From: Kangiella spongicola | GTDB lineage: Bacteria; Pseudomonadota; Gammaproteobacteria; Enterobacterales; Kangiellaceae | Assembly (NCBI RefSeq): GCF_003194565.2 | Contig: NZ_QICH01000003.1 | Coordinates: 481,950-545,949, forward strand | Length of the DNA stretch: 64,000 bases | Direction of reading: 5' to 3' | Translations under genes and position numbers: made by a program | Notes under the pieces: model-generated | Told to the model about the DNA's origin: nothing | The model's input: the letters and a program-made list of their open reading frames with translations, nothing else | The model's database searches: none | Shown: piece after piece, positions 28,693 through 38,539 of the stretch | How positions within the stretch are numbered: the first letter of the stretch is position 1 | Layout: each line of letters opens with the position of its first letter

Positions 28693-29367
28693 ATGTCCAA
28701 CAAAGACTACCATATTGTCCCTTTTTGCGCGGCGCCAGTTCGGATCATCAAGCCTAATAAAAACTTTCTATTCGTGGCAAAACCTGCTGGTTTATTGACC
28801 ATCCCTGGCCGCCATGAAGAAAATAAAGACTGCCTCATTACACGGTTACAGCAACATCCTAAGTCAAACACAGCTACTGTGGTGCATAGACTCGACATGG
28901 CAACTTCGGGCATCATGGTTGTGGCATTAAGCAAAATGGCTCACCGTGAAATCAGCAGACAATTCGAACATCGTGAAACGCAGAAACATTACATCGCGGT
29001 AGTAGACGGTATCGTAGCCGAGGACAACGGCATCATTGATAAACCGATGATTGCCGATTGGCCAAACCGACCGAAGCAAAAAATAGACTTCGAGGTTGGT
29101 AAAAAAGCAGTGACCGAATGGGAAGTTCTTGAAAGAAATGTCGAAAAAAACCAAACTAAGCTCAAGTTAACGCCAATTACAGGCCGAAGCCACCAGCTCC
29201 GTTTACACTGCCTAGAGCTTGGACATCCTATTCTTGGTTGTAATTTATATTCGAAAGATGGCTCCGAAAGCAAAGCCCCACGGTTGTTACTGCATGCTGA
29301 ATCATTAACCATAAAAGATCCCAAGACTGGGCAAGCTGTAACAGCAAAGGCACCCTGCGCTTTTTAG
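28693..29367 (+). CDS. RluA-family pseudouridine synthase
   Basis: A 224-residue RNA pseudouridine synthase. The catalytic Asp lies in VVHRLDMATSGIMV, and KHYIAVVDG and GRSHQLRLHCLELGHPILG follow the RluA pattern. The length and the lack of an S4 domain fit RluA itself (23S U746 and tRNA U32), but the target is not certain. The ATG at 28693 is 1 bp after the cmoB stop, so the three RNA-modification genes are probably one operon. Confidence 0.9.
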   Translation: MSNKDYHIVPFCAAPVRIIKPNKNFLFVAKPAGLLTIPGRHEENKDCLITRLQQHPKSNTATVVHRLDMATSGIMVVALSKMAHREISRQFEHRETQKHYIAVVDGIVAEDNGIIDKPMIADWPNRPKQKIDFEVGKKAVTEWEVLERNVEKNQTKLKLTPITGRSHQLRLHCLELGHPILGCNLYSKDGSESKAPRLLLHAESLTIKDPKTGQAVTAKAPCAF

Positions 29368-29473
29368 CTTGATTAAGAAAGAAAGACTTGTCAAAATACC
29401 GCGCTTTGAGCAATTGCGATAATAGACTATCACAGCAAGCTTATTACAGGTTACAGGTAAGGTTTAAAACACG

Positions 29474-29749
29474 TACCCGTAGCTGAAATAGTTAGAATAG
29501 TATTACAATTTAGCACCCGTAGCTGGGTCTGCCCCTTCTCTGAAGGAGATAGGGTACAGTTGGATTGGAGCTAAGCTCCAGGATTCCCCAGCAAGTAGTA
29601 GCTCAAATAGTTAGAATAGTATTACAATTTTGCACCCGTAGCTGGGTCTGCCCCTTCTCCGCAGGAGATAGGGTACAGTTGGATTGGAGCGAAGCTCCAA
29701 GAGTCCATAAGCAAGTATTAAATTAAATAGTTAGATAGAGTAAAAAAAC
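29474..29749. repeat. Tandem ~119-bp repeats carrying the 5' end of tRNA-Arg
   Basis: Two near-identical units (29481-29599 and 29600-29718) precede tRNA-Arg. Each has a leader (aaatagttagaatagtatta), then GCACCCGTAGCT (29513, 29632), which is the exact 5' end of the tRNA. An insert beginning GGGTCTGCCCCTTCTC follows, then CAGTTGGAT as in the tRNA D-arm, then a hairpin GGAGC-taa/gaa-GCTCC. The real tRNA begins with the same GCACCCGTAGCT at 29750. ACCCGTAGCT also occurs at 29475. No open frame is evident in 29368-29749. Confidence 0.85.
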
Positions 29750-29826
29750 GCACCCGTAGCTCAGTTGGATAGAGCGTCGCCCTCCGGAGGCGAAGGCCAC
29801 AGGTTCGACTCCTGTCGGGTGCGCCA
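29750..29826 (+). tRNA. tRNA-Arg (anticodon CCG)
   Basis: A 77-base cloverleaf. The acceptor stem GCACCCG / CGGGTGC is perfect, the D-arm is GCTC-AGTTGGATA-GAGC, and the anticodon stem TCGCC/GGCGA encloses loop CTCCGGA with anticodon CCG at 29784-29786. The T-arm is ACAGG-TTCGACT-CCTGT. CCA is encoded (29824-29826). Confidence 0.98.
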
Positions 29827-29834
29827 TTTCTTAT

Positions 29835-30326
29835 TTAAGAAGAGCCAATATTTGTATACAACGGCTCTTTGGCTTTTGAAAACTTTTCAACGGTTGTATC
29901 AACCGCCTTTTTAATCTCTTCCTGGTGTTCTACTTCGATCTTATTCATTTCAAGCGTATATGCCATTTTTTGACGTTTCTCTAATTTACCCCATGCTTCA
30001 TGGGTCGGGATATGCGACGTTTTATCATAAACCGTGTAGAAAACTTCAAAAGGCTTGCGACTAAGATCATCTAACCTTAACTGATCAATTAAGACTTTTA
30101 GACGAATACAACCCTCAATCGTTGGACATTGCTCTTGTTGCATGGCTTTAGAAATAGAGCTGATGCTATCGACAACTGAAGCGACTTTATCATGCTCCTT
30201 CAGCTCAAAATCACTTTTACTAGATGCTAACGACGCTTTTTGTTTCTTAAGCTTTATCAACAAGTAACAAGCGTAAATAGCTAGCACCAGTGTAATAAAA
30301 GAAGCAATGTAATAGAAATAAATCAT
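29835..30326 (-). CDS. DUF2489-like membrane-anchored protein
   Basis: A 163-residue protein with one N-terminal membrane helix (about residues 2-24) and a cytoplasmic helical domain. The CPTIEGCIRLKVLID segment and DLSRKPFEVFYTVYDK resemble the DUF2489 family, whose function is unknown. The ATG at 30326 with GGTG upstream is preferred over a longer frame, because it places the membrane helix at the N terminus. It is convergent to tRNA-Arg. Confidence 0.65.
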   Translation of the reverse strand: MIYFYYIASFITLVLAIYACYLLIKLKKQKASLASSKSDFELKEHDKVASVVDSISSISKAMQQEQCPTIEGCIRLKVLIDQLRLDDLSRKPFEVFYTVYDKTSHIPTHEAWGKLEKRQKMAYTLEMNKIEVEHQEEIKKAVDTTVEKFSKAKEPLYTNIGSS

Positions 30327-30473
30327 AGTTTCACCAGGCGTATGTGTGCCGATATCAATATGCGCTAAGGATACATCCATTCGCTAACCATTTACAGCCC
30401 TAGAAAATTAATAGGTCCTTTTATGAGGATATCTGCATATATATGTTGATTTATATTAATTACTGGGGTTACT

Positions 30474-30566
30474 ATGAAAATCATGAAAAACACAGCGAAG
30501 CAATATTACTTTTACTTTTTTACTCCAAACCCTTGGGAGGAGCTGCGTTCATCTGCTAGAAAGTAA
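30474..30566 (+). CDS. Tyr/Phe-rich leader peptide of the pheA operon
   Basis: A 30-residue open frame, MKIMKNTAKQ followed by YYFYFF and TPNPWEELRSSARK, lies directly upstream of an intrinsic terminator and pheA. Six consecutive aromatic codons (TAT TAC TTT TAC TTT TTT) are the control codons expected of an attenuator that senses charged tRNA-Phe and tRNA-Tyr. A GGGG ribosome site lies just upstream of the ATG. Confidence 0.9.
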   Translation: MKIMKNTAKQYYFYFFTPNPWEELRSSARK

Positions 30567-30614
30567 AAGATAACCGTCATGCTAAAAACCTCCCAACTGG
30601 GAGGTTTTTTTTTT
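30531..30614 (+). promoter_or_regulatory. Transcription attenuator of the pheA operon
   Basis: The terminator stem is CCTCCC (30589-30594) / GGGAGG (30599-30604) with flanking A/T pairs, followed by ten T (30605-30614). A competing antiterminator can form between TTGGGAGG (30533-30540, inside the leader frame) and CCTCCCAA (30589-30596). Ribosome stalling at the aromatic codons just upstream should decide between the two. Confidence 0.88.
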
Positions 30615-30657
30615 GCTTAAACAAATTACTGGTGCAATAAAGATTACAGGACAGACT

Positions 30658-31875
30658 ATGAAAGAGGCGCAAAAAAACTCAAATAATTACTACGAGCAAC
30701 TTAACGATTTACGTCAATCAATCGGTCAGTTAGACGAGGACTTATTAAGAATCTTTGCCGAAAGAAGAAAGCTCAGCTTAAAAGTAGCCAACAATAAATT
30801 AGCCACGGGAAAAAAAGTCCGCGATCAGGCACAAGAAAAGAATCTTCTCAGCAATCTAACGAAAAAGGGCCAGGCACTTGGGATTGAGCCGAGCGTGACG
30901 CTAAGCCTTTTTCATAACATCATAGAAGACTCTGTGAGAAGTCAGTATGATTTTTTTCTTGAAAACTGCGCCCAAGAGTCGCTTGAGCCCCTAACACTTG
31001 CTGTATTGGGAGAGCCTGACTCATACAGTCATATAGCAGCGCAACAACATTTTGCAACAAAGAAGCGACGCTTCACACCTGAGTTCTGCCCTAATTTCCT
31101 ATCAATTTTTAAATCGATAGACGCTAAAAGAGCAGACATCGGGATAGTCCCCATCGAAAATACAACGGCAGGCAATATCACGGAAGTGTACGATCTGCTT
31201 CTGCAATACCAGCTCAAAATTGTTGGGGAAGAAAAGCTCAAAGTAAAACACTGCCTAGTAGCACCCAAAGGTGCGAGCCTAGAAACTATTAAGGATGTGT
31301 ATTCCCATCCTCAGGCTATTGCTCAGTGTAAAGCTTTTTTCAATCAGCACCCTCACATTAATAGCCACTTCAGGAGTAGCACTAGTTCCGCTCTGAAGTT
31401 AGTTGCTGAATATCAGAATCCAAGTATTGCCGCTATAGCCAGTGAGCAAGCAGCAGAAAGTTCGGGCCTTGAAGTACTGAGTTATGCAATTAATAACTAC
31501 CAAGAAAACTATACTCGCTTTTTATTAATCGCTAATCAGGAAGTTAATGTTCCGAACGCAGTACCCGCAAAGACTACTTTGACGCTACAAACATCGCAAC
31601 AGCCAGGCGCCTTACTCGACTGCCTACAAGTTTTTAAAAGTCATGGCATTAATATGACTAAACTAGAGTCTCGCCCTATTCCTACAAAGCCCTGGCAAGA
31701 ATTGTTTTATATTGATTTTGAAGGCAATGCTAATGAAATCAATATTAAAACAGCGATTAGCGAACTCAAAACAGTTGCTACGGAGGTTACCGTCCTAGGT
31801 ACTTATCCACTGCATGACATTTTAGCGACTAAGCTTGATCACCACGCCCTTAGCAACCAACTTAATAAACTATAG
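30658..31875 (+). CDS. pheA: Bifunctional chorismate mutase/prephenate dehydratase
   Basis: The P-protein of phenylalanine synthesis, 405 residues. The chorismate mutase domain is about residues 12-95 (LNDLRQSIGQLDEDLLRIFAERRKLS). The prephenate dehydratase domain starts at LAVLGEPDSYSHIAA and includes VPIENTTAGNITEVYDLL and NYTRFLLIA. The regulatory ACT domain (about 305-385) has GALLDC and ESRPIP, the Phe-binding motifs. The ATG at 30658 with AGGA is chosen, because the longer frame begins inside the attenuator T-run. Expression is probably under attenuation, and activity under Phe feedback. Confidence 0.95.
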   Translation: MKEAQKNSNNYYEQLNDLRQSIGQLDEDLLRIFAERRKLSLKVANNKLATGKKVRDQAQEKNLLSNLTKKGQALGIEPSVTLSLFHNIIEDSVRSQYDFFLENCAQESLEPLTLAVLGEPDSYSHIAAQQHFATKKRRFTPEFCPNFLSIFKSIDAKRADIGIVPIENTTAGNITEVYDLLLQYQLKIVGEEKLKVKHCLVAPKGASLETIKDVYSHPQAIAQCKAFFNQHPHINSHFRSSTSSALKLVAEYQNPSIAAIASEQAAESSGLEVLSYAINNYQENYTRFLLIANQEVNVPNAVPAKTTLTLQTSQQPGALLDCLQVFKSHGINMTKLESRPIPTKPWQELFYIDFEGNANEINIKTAISELKTVATEVTVLGTYPLHDILATKLDHHALSNQLNKL

Positions 31876-31883
31876 AGGGGTTT

Positions 31884-32912
31884 ATGATGACACCTAACAA
31901 TACTATTCATAATAAAAATATTCATAGGCTTGATTTGCTGACAACTCCAGAAGCATTAAAAATTAAAGTCCCATTAACTGAGAAGTCTGCCAAGACAGTC
32001 ATTCAAGGCCGCAATACAATCCAGCGGATATTAGACGGTAAAGACGAACGTACCTTGATTATCGCTGGCCCTTGCTCCATTCACGATATAGACAGCGCTA
32101 AGGAATATGCTCATCGCTTGAAAAAGCTTCACGATGAGTTATCAGACAAGCTGTTTATCGTGATGAGGGCTTACTTCGAGAAACCTAGAACAAGCGTAGG
32201 CTGGAAAGGGTTAATCAATGATCCAAATTTAGATGGCAGCAACGATATGAATCTAGGTTTATACAAGGCTCGTGAACTACTTGCTTGGATTGCGGAATTA
32301 GGTTTGCCGACAGCAACCGAGGCTCTAGATCCAGTAACGCCACAGTATATTGCTGACTTGATTAGCTGGTCAGCTGTTGGTGCTCGAACAACCGAATCTC
32401 ATACACACCGAGAAATGGCATCTGGCTTATCCATGCCCGTTGGCTTTAAAAATAGTACCGACGGTTCTTTATCAGCCGCAGTAAACGCTATTATTAGCGC
32501 GCAATCGCCTCACACTTTTATTGGTATTGATAATGGTGGCAACACCGCCCTTTTGCACACCACCGGTAATCCTTATTCACACATTATTCTTCGTGGTGGC
32601 AAAAAGCCGAACTATGACTCAGCCAGTGTAGAAGCTTGTATTAAACAACTGAAGCAAGCCAATCTTCCTCCACGCATTATTATTGATGCTAGTCACGGTA
32701 ACTCTAGTAAAGACTTTAAGAAACAACCTATGGTAGCCAAGAGTGTGATGGAGCAAATTTCAAACGGTAATCAAGCAATCAAAGGCATAATGTTAGAAGG
32801 TCACTTAGTCGAAGGGAATCAGTCTCTCTCCGAAAATCTAACTTATGGGCAATCAATTACCGATAGCTGTATTGGCTGGCAGGAAACGGAGTGCTTATTG
32901 AGGTCCTTATAA
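31884..32912 (+). CDS. 3-deoxy-7-phosphoheptulonate (DAHP) synthase, class I
   Basis: First enzyme of the shikimate pathway, condensing PEP and erythrose 4-phosphate. The 342-residue AroF/G/H-type protein has IIAGPCSIHD, VMRAYFEKPRTSVGWKGLINDP, GARTTESHTHREMASGLSMPVGFKN and IDASHGNSSKD. It starts 8 bp after pheA with a strong GAGGGG site, so both share the Tyr/Phe attenuator. Which amino acid inhibits this isozyme cannot be read from the sequence. Confidence 0.94.
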   Translation: MMTPNNTIHNKNIHRLDLLTTPEALKIKVPLTEKSAKTVIQGRNTIQRILDGKDERTLIIAGPCSIHDIDSAKEYAHRLKKLHDELSDKLFIVMRAYFEKPRTSVGWKGLINDPNLDGSNDMNLGLYKARELLAWIAELGLPTATEALDPVTPQYIADLISWSAVGARTTESHTHREMASGLSMPVGFKNSTDGSLSAAVNAIISAQSPHTFIGIDNGGNTALLHTTGNPYSHIILRGGKKPNYDSASVEACIKQLKQANLPPRIIIDASHGNSSKDFKKQPMVAKSVMEQISNGNQAIKGIMLEGHLVEGNQSLSENLTYGQSITDSCIGWQETECLLRSL

Positions 32913-32930
32913 TTAGCTTCATAAAAGTTA

Positions 32931-32952
32931 AAGCCGGTATTTAACCGGCTGT
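32931..32952. terminator. Stem-loop after the DAHP synthase gene
   Basis: AGCCGGT / ACCGGCT form a 7-bp stem (32932-32938 and 32944-32950) with a short AT-rich loop. Only a weak T-run follows. It lies between two convergent genes and may act on both strands. Confidence 0.55.
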
Positions 32953-32965
32953 ATTAATATTCATC

Positions 32966-34360
32966 TCATGCATCAGGGTATTTTAGAGTTAGATTTTCCT
33001 CCTTAGGCATCCCCTTTTCTTTATAAATAGTCCCGCCCTTCACGACTAAGTCAACGTGTTGCAATAGATTAATATACTTCAACGCGTCCCCCTTTACAGC
33101 AATAATGTCTGCATACTTACCTGGAACAACTGTTCCCAAGTCTTGCTCTACGCCCATGAACTTCGCAGGCCAATAGGTCGCAGCCTGAATTGCCTCCATT
33201 ACCGGAACGTTAAACTCGTCTACCCAAACCTGTAGCTCGTGCCAGGTGGACTGACAATGAAACTTCATAGGGATACCACTGTCTGTGCCCACTAACAAAA
33301 TAGCTCCACTGTTGCGCAACTGGTTAAATTTTTTCTTTAGGGTTGGTTTTCTTTTAGGCGTTAGCTGCATATAGCTAAGCCGCTCGGGGTGTAGAATTGA
33401 TTGCTTAATATCATCAACTGTTTCTTTGCTTAACCCTCTCGTCCAACATCGATTATCAAGCTCTTCTGAGTTCTCTCTTACATATTCGTAATTCCACAAG
33501 CCTTCAACCGTAGGCGTCCAGAACAAAGGCCCACCACTGATGCGCCCCTTCGCTGTCCTTTCTTTAAGCATTGTCATAATATCATCTGGGTACTCTGGAG
33601 CCGTGGTAAGCCCAGTATGCTCAAAGTTATCGACCCCAATTTTTAAACCAACCCTAATTTCATCAGGTTTATGAGAGTGTCCGACAACCTTCATACCCAA
33701 CTTATGCGCTTCATCCACAACGGCTTTAGCATGCGACAAAGACATAACATCATGGTCAATAAGTTTTACCACATCCATGCCAGCATCTTTAAGTTTACGA
33801 ACTTTGTTCCTAGCATCACGCTCGCTAGAAATGCCCCAGCGGAATGCTTCTTTACCAGGGTATGGCTTGTGTTGTAAGAATGGTCCAGACATAAACATTC
33901 TTGGACCACTTAACTCGCCATTGTTAATCGCTTCTTTAATCTGTTGCGACTCTTTAAGGGGCGCACCTAAATCGCGTGCGCTAGTTACCCCCGCTAGCAA
34001 TAACTGCTCAGCGGAAGCTGGCATAATTTCGTTACCAAGCTTGTTAATATAGGCTTTATCCCAGTATTTATAATCGGAGTGCCCATTGATCATCAGGTGC
34101 ACATGCATATCCCACAAGCCCGGTAAAACAGTCATCCCTTCTGTCGAAATAGTTTGGTAACCTTCCGGTACTGGCAGCTCTTTTTCAGTGCCGACAGCTA
34201 CAATACGTTCGCCTTTAACCAAAATAACGCTGTCATGAATAACCTTCCCGCCTGTACCATCAACCAGCATCCCACCAACAAAGGCTTTAAGCTCTTCCCC
34301 GCTGGACGCTGACGTCATTAATAGCATTAGAATTAATGGGAATAATATTTTTATACGCAT
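32966..34360 (-). CDS. Exported amidohydrolase (imidazolonepropionase-like)
   Basis: A 464-residue metal-dependent hydrolase with a signal peptide (cleavage near SASSG, residue 21). Metal-site motifs are GLWDMHVHLMINGHSDY, VVKLIDHD, MKVVGHSHKP, NFEHTGL, and LLVGTDSGIPMKFHCQ, followed by MGVEQDLGTVVPGKYADIIAVKGDALK. It is a smaller relative of the lipoprotein at 14752. Possible substrates include peptides and cyclic amides. It follows the MscS gene by 44 bp on the same strand. Confidence 0.87.
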   Translation of the reverse strand: MRIKILFPLILMLLMTSASSGEELKAFVGGMLVDGTGGKVIHDSVILVKGERIVAVGTEKELPVPEGYQTISTEGMTVLPGLWDMHVHLMINGHSDYKYWDKAYINKLGNEIMPASAEQLLLAGVTSARDLGAPLKESQQIKEAINNGELSGPRMFMSGPFLQHKPYPGKEAFRWGISSERDARNKVRKLKDAGMDVVKLIDHDVMSLSHAKAVVDEAHKLGMKVVGHSHKPDEIRVGLKIGVDNFEHTGLTTAPEYPDDIMTMLKERTAKGRISGGPLFWTPTVEGLWNYEYVRENSEELDNRCWTRGLSKETVDDIKQSILHPERLSYMQLTPKRKPTLKKKFNQLRNSGAILLVGTDSGIPMKFHCQSTWHELQVWVDEFNVPVMEAIQAATYWPAKFMGVEQDLGTVVPGKYADIIAVKGDALKYINLLQHVDLVVKGGTIYKEKGMPKEENLTLKYPDA

Positions 34361-34404
34361 GATGACCTCATATTATGGCTCTTTTGTAGTGGTTATAATT
34401 GTTG

Positions 34405-36678
34405 TTAGTCGTCTTTACTTTTGTTGTTATCATTTTTAGTAGGTAGTGATTCACCAGTAATAGATTGTAGCGGCAATGAACTGGAATCTTTGTCGCCATC
34501 TTTTACTATATTTAGGTGCACATCGCGTTGTGGGAAAGGGATATCAATACCGTATTTTTTAAGAGCGGTATCCAGTTCCCACATATAAATACTTTTAATG
34601 CGTGTCGGTCTGCGAACGCCAAAATGAGCTACCCAAACTAATAGCAAGAAGTTGATACTATTATCACCAAATTCGGTAAGCCATACTTCAGGCTCCTTAC
34701 CTGGAACATTTCGTAAGGTGTACTGGACGTTAGTGGCGGCTTCCATGGCTGCCTTTTTGACGATATCTTTGTCCGTTCCATAAGCAACACCAAAAGGTAT
34801 TTTTACGCGTCTAGTAGACTCTTTTAAGGTCCAGTTGGTAACAATATTGGTGACCATGTAAGAGTTTGGAATAATGACATCAATATTGTCATTGGTGTTA
34901 ATTCGTGTGCTTCGTGTCTTGATTTCTTTAACTTGTCCAGTAGTACCGTCTTCTAGCTCGATATAATCACCAACCTTTAATGTTTTTTCAAACATGATGG
35001 TTAAACCAGAAACAAAGTTACTTACTAAGTTCTGCAAACCAAAACCGATACCAACTGATAATGCACCAGCAATCAGTGTTAAATTACTCAAGTTTAATCC
35101 TAGGGCACTAAAACCAGCCACGGCGGCAATAAAAATAATCAAGTAATGGATTAAACGATGAAGCAAATACAGTCCTGAGCTATTTTTAATCTTATGGCGC
35201 TTCTCAAAACGATGAATAATAAAACTAACGAGCTTAGATACTAAGTAACCAACAAGAACGATAAAAAATAATTGGATTAAGGGCAGTAAAGTGATTGGAC
35301 GCTCGTTAATACTAAATAGTGGCTTGTTGGCAAACTGTACCGTGGCATCCCATGCGTCAACAGTAAATTCTTTTACTGAATCCCATGTCTTATTGAGCCC
35401 AGTCTGCTGTTTATCTTCAATATCAGTCAGCATTGCTAGTATTAACTGATTATCGCTAATGGTTGCACGAACATCGGAAATAGCTCGTAATATATGTTGA
35501 GCTTTTTGTCGTCTTTGATCTGACAGTTTTTGTAGTTTCTTAACATCCTTAGTGGACTGCTGACGCAATGCAATGTCAGACGATAATAAGGTATCCCTAG
35601 CTAAGGTCTCAGCTTTAACCACTTCTGCCTCTGCTAAACGAACCGCTTCTTCCGAATCAGCAATAGCCAATTTCACTTCATCAAGATCCGCATCTTCAGG
35701 AGACTCTAAAATTGCAATTTCGGCAAGCTTATCCTGATCATTTGCACGTTCTAGTTTAAGCAAGACCTCATGATAAGCGAGCAGAGTCAAAGCTAAATCA
35801 AGTTTCAGAATTTCATAACTGGTAAAGCCAATACTGGTTTCTGAAATATCACGACTGAGCTTTAGGTTTAACTGCTTGAGGTCATCGTCCAACTCATCTT
35901 TTTCAGCTATTAGCTTTTTACGAGCATCCTCTGGGTACGGCTCTATCGTAAGTCTCTGTTTAGCAGACTCTAGCGTCTCCTCTAGACTCAACAACTCGTT
36001 ATTAAGTTTATCTTCTCTCGCTTCGAGGTTTTTTAGCAGCTCTTCTTCAATAACTTTACTTAATTGACTGTTGACCCAGTTCAAGACAATCCCGAGTTGC
36101 TCAAGACCTCCAGTATCGCTGTTTAGATAAGAAACTTTTAAAACATCGATCGTTTCTGAGGTTTGCCCAATACTTTCTTTGACACGAGCGATTTCATCCT
36201 GAGTCTGGCTTAATAAGTAATCCACCTGCTGGATTAGCTGGTTTATCTCTAAATACTCTTGCACGGAGTAAGATTCTTTTAAAACCAGTTCTCCAGGAAT
36301 ATCCGAACTTTCTTTCTTTTGATAACGGAGTTTTTTGTATTCTTGAGCCAAGTTTCGAATGATAGCGACTCTTTCTAGTAACTCGCCCCGTTTTTCTCCC
36401 TCAACTTCTTTAGCGGCTTTTTCTAGCTTATCAACAAATTGTTTAAATTCGTTTTCAAAAGTCTTCGCTTCTTCTAGCTCCTGATATTGGTTCCACCAAC
36501 GGTTGCTCATATCTTTGAAGCTAGGAACAGATTCTTCTTCACTATTCTTTTGTTGGTTTAATAAATTCAGAGGATCGTTTGAGCTTGCGGCATGAGAGTT
36601 GGGTACTGCAATAACAAGGGAAAGCAGCAGAGCTAGAATAGCACTTAGTCTTTGAAACACTATGTTGAAAGTATTCAT
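34405..36678 (-). CDS. MscS-family mechanosensitive channel with large periplasmic domain
   Basis: A 757-residue membrane protein. A signal peptide (about residues 1-30) is followed by a long coiled-coil periplasmic region (about 40-430) rich in Glu, Leu and Lys. Several membrane helices precede the MscS pore and beta domain: GALSVGIGFGLQNLVSNFVSGLTIMFEK, LKVGDYIELEDGTTGQVKEI, STRINTNDNIDVIIPNS. The plan resembles MscK/YbiO/YjeP-type large MscS homologues. It probably releases solutes on hypo-osmotic shock. The hydrophilic C terminus ends NNKSKDD. Confidence 0.9.
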   Translation of the reverse strand: MNTFNIVFQRLSAILALLLSLVIAVPNSHAASSNDPLNLLNQQKNSEEESVPSFKDMSNRWWNQYQELEEAKTFENEFKQFVDKLEKAAKEVEGEKRGELLERVAIIRNLAQEYKKLRYQKKESSDIPGELVLKESYSVQEYLEINQLIQQVDYLLSQTQDEIARVKESIGQTSETIDVLKVSYLNSDTGGLEQLGIVLNWVNSQLSKVIEEELLKNLEAREDKLNNELLSLEETLESAKQRLTIEPYPEDARKKLIAEKDELDDDLKQLNLKLSRDISETSIGFTSYEILKLDLALTLLAYHEVLLKLERANDQDKLAEIAILESPEDADLDEVKLAIADSEEAVRLAEAEVVKAETLARDTLLSSDIALRQQSTKDVKKLQKLSDQRRQKAQHILRAISDVRATISDNQLILAMLTDIEDKQQTGLNKTWDSVKEFTVDAWDATVQFANKPLFSINERPITLLPLIQLFFIVLVGYLVSKLVSFIIHRFEKRHKIKNSSGLYLLHRLIHYLIIFIAAVAGFSALGLNLSNLTLIAGALSVGIGFGLQNLVSNFVSGLTIMFEKTLKVGDYIELEDGTTGQVKEIKTRSTRINTNDNIDVIIPNSYMVTNIVTNWTLKESTRRVKIPFGVAYGTDKDIVKKAAMEAATNVQYTLRNVPGKEPEVWLTEFGDNSINFLLLVWVAHFGVRRPTRIKSIYMWELDTALKKYGIDIPFPQRDVHLNIVKDGDKDSSSLPLQSITGESLPTKNDNNKSKDD

Positions 36679-36828
36679 TATTCCTTATTCTATAAAGGTG
36701 AAATGTCAGCGATACAGTCTTATTAAAAACTTTTTGATACAAACAGTCTACCACTAGTCTTAAACAAGTATTCCCTCAATACGAAAAACTTTGTAAATCC
36801 ATGCGATATCGGAACGATAAACAGTCAT

Positions 36829-36857
36829 AAAAAAAGCTGCACAAGGCAGCTTTTTTA
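36829..36857 (-). terminator. Terminator of serS
   Basis: On the minus strand, AAAAAAGCTGC / GCAGCTTTTTTT with a short CTTGT loop lies just after the serS stop codon. The T-run also reads on the plus strand. Confidence 0.88.
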
Positions 36858-36860
36858 TTT

Positions 36861-38135
<1,275 letters not shown>

Positions 38136-38154
38136 TTATGAGTTTAGTCAAGAT

Positions 38155-38538
38155 TTAGCTCGACATTCTACCACCAAGCCAAGCGCCAACAAACACGAAA
38201 AGCAAGCAAAGTACTAAATTTCCTAGAATATTTGCGCCAGCTTTGAACCAAAACTGCTGTTGAAGGAGTGTCATGGTTTCCACAGAAAAGCTTGAGAAGG
38301 TTGTCAAAGCACCTAAAAAGCCGATAAGCACGCCCTCTTTTAAAGTCATGGAGACTTGTCCACTCTGCCAATAACTGATCAAAAACCCAGCCATAAAGCA
38401 GCCGATAACATTAGCGATCAGGGTTCCGTACAGAAAATAATCACCAAACAGCCACTCAGACAAATCACGAATTTTAAAGCGCGCAATGGCTCCAAGTGCA
38501 CCACCGGCACCTATAGCACCAATCACTACCCAGTTCAT
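38155..38538 (-). CDS. crcB: Fluoride exporter CrcB/Fluc
   Basis: A 127-residue four-helix membrane protein that forms dual-topology dimers to export fluoride. Motifs are IGAGGALGAIARF, YGTLIANVIGCFMAGFL, and GFLGALTTFSSFSVETM. The ATG at 38538, with GAAGGAGATAG upstream, is preferred over a longer frame reaching into rarA. It starts 2 bp after the rarA stop, so translation may be coupled. I see no fluoride riboswitch in front of it, as expected inside an operon. Confidence 0.95.
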   Translation of the reverse strand: MNWVVIGAIGAGGALGAIARFKIRDLSEWLFGDYFLYGTLIANVIGCFMAGFLISYWQSGQVSMTLKEGVLIGFLGALTTFSSFSVETMTLLQQQFWFKAGANILGNLVLCLLFVFVGAWLGGRMSS

Positions 38539-38539
38539 G

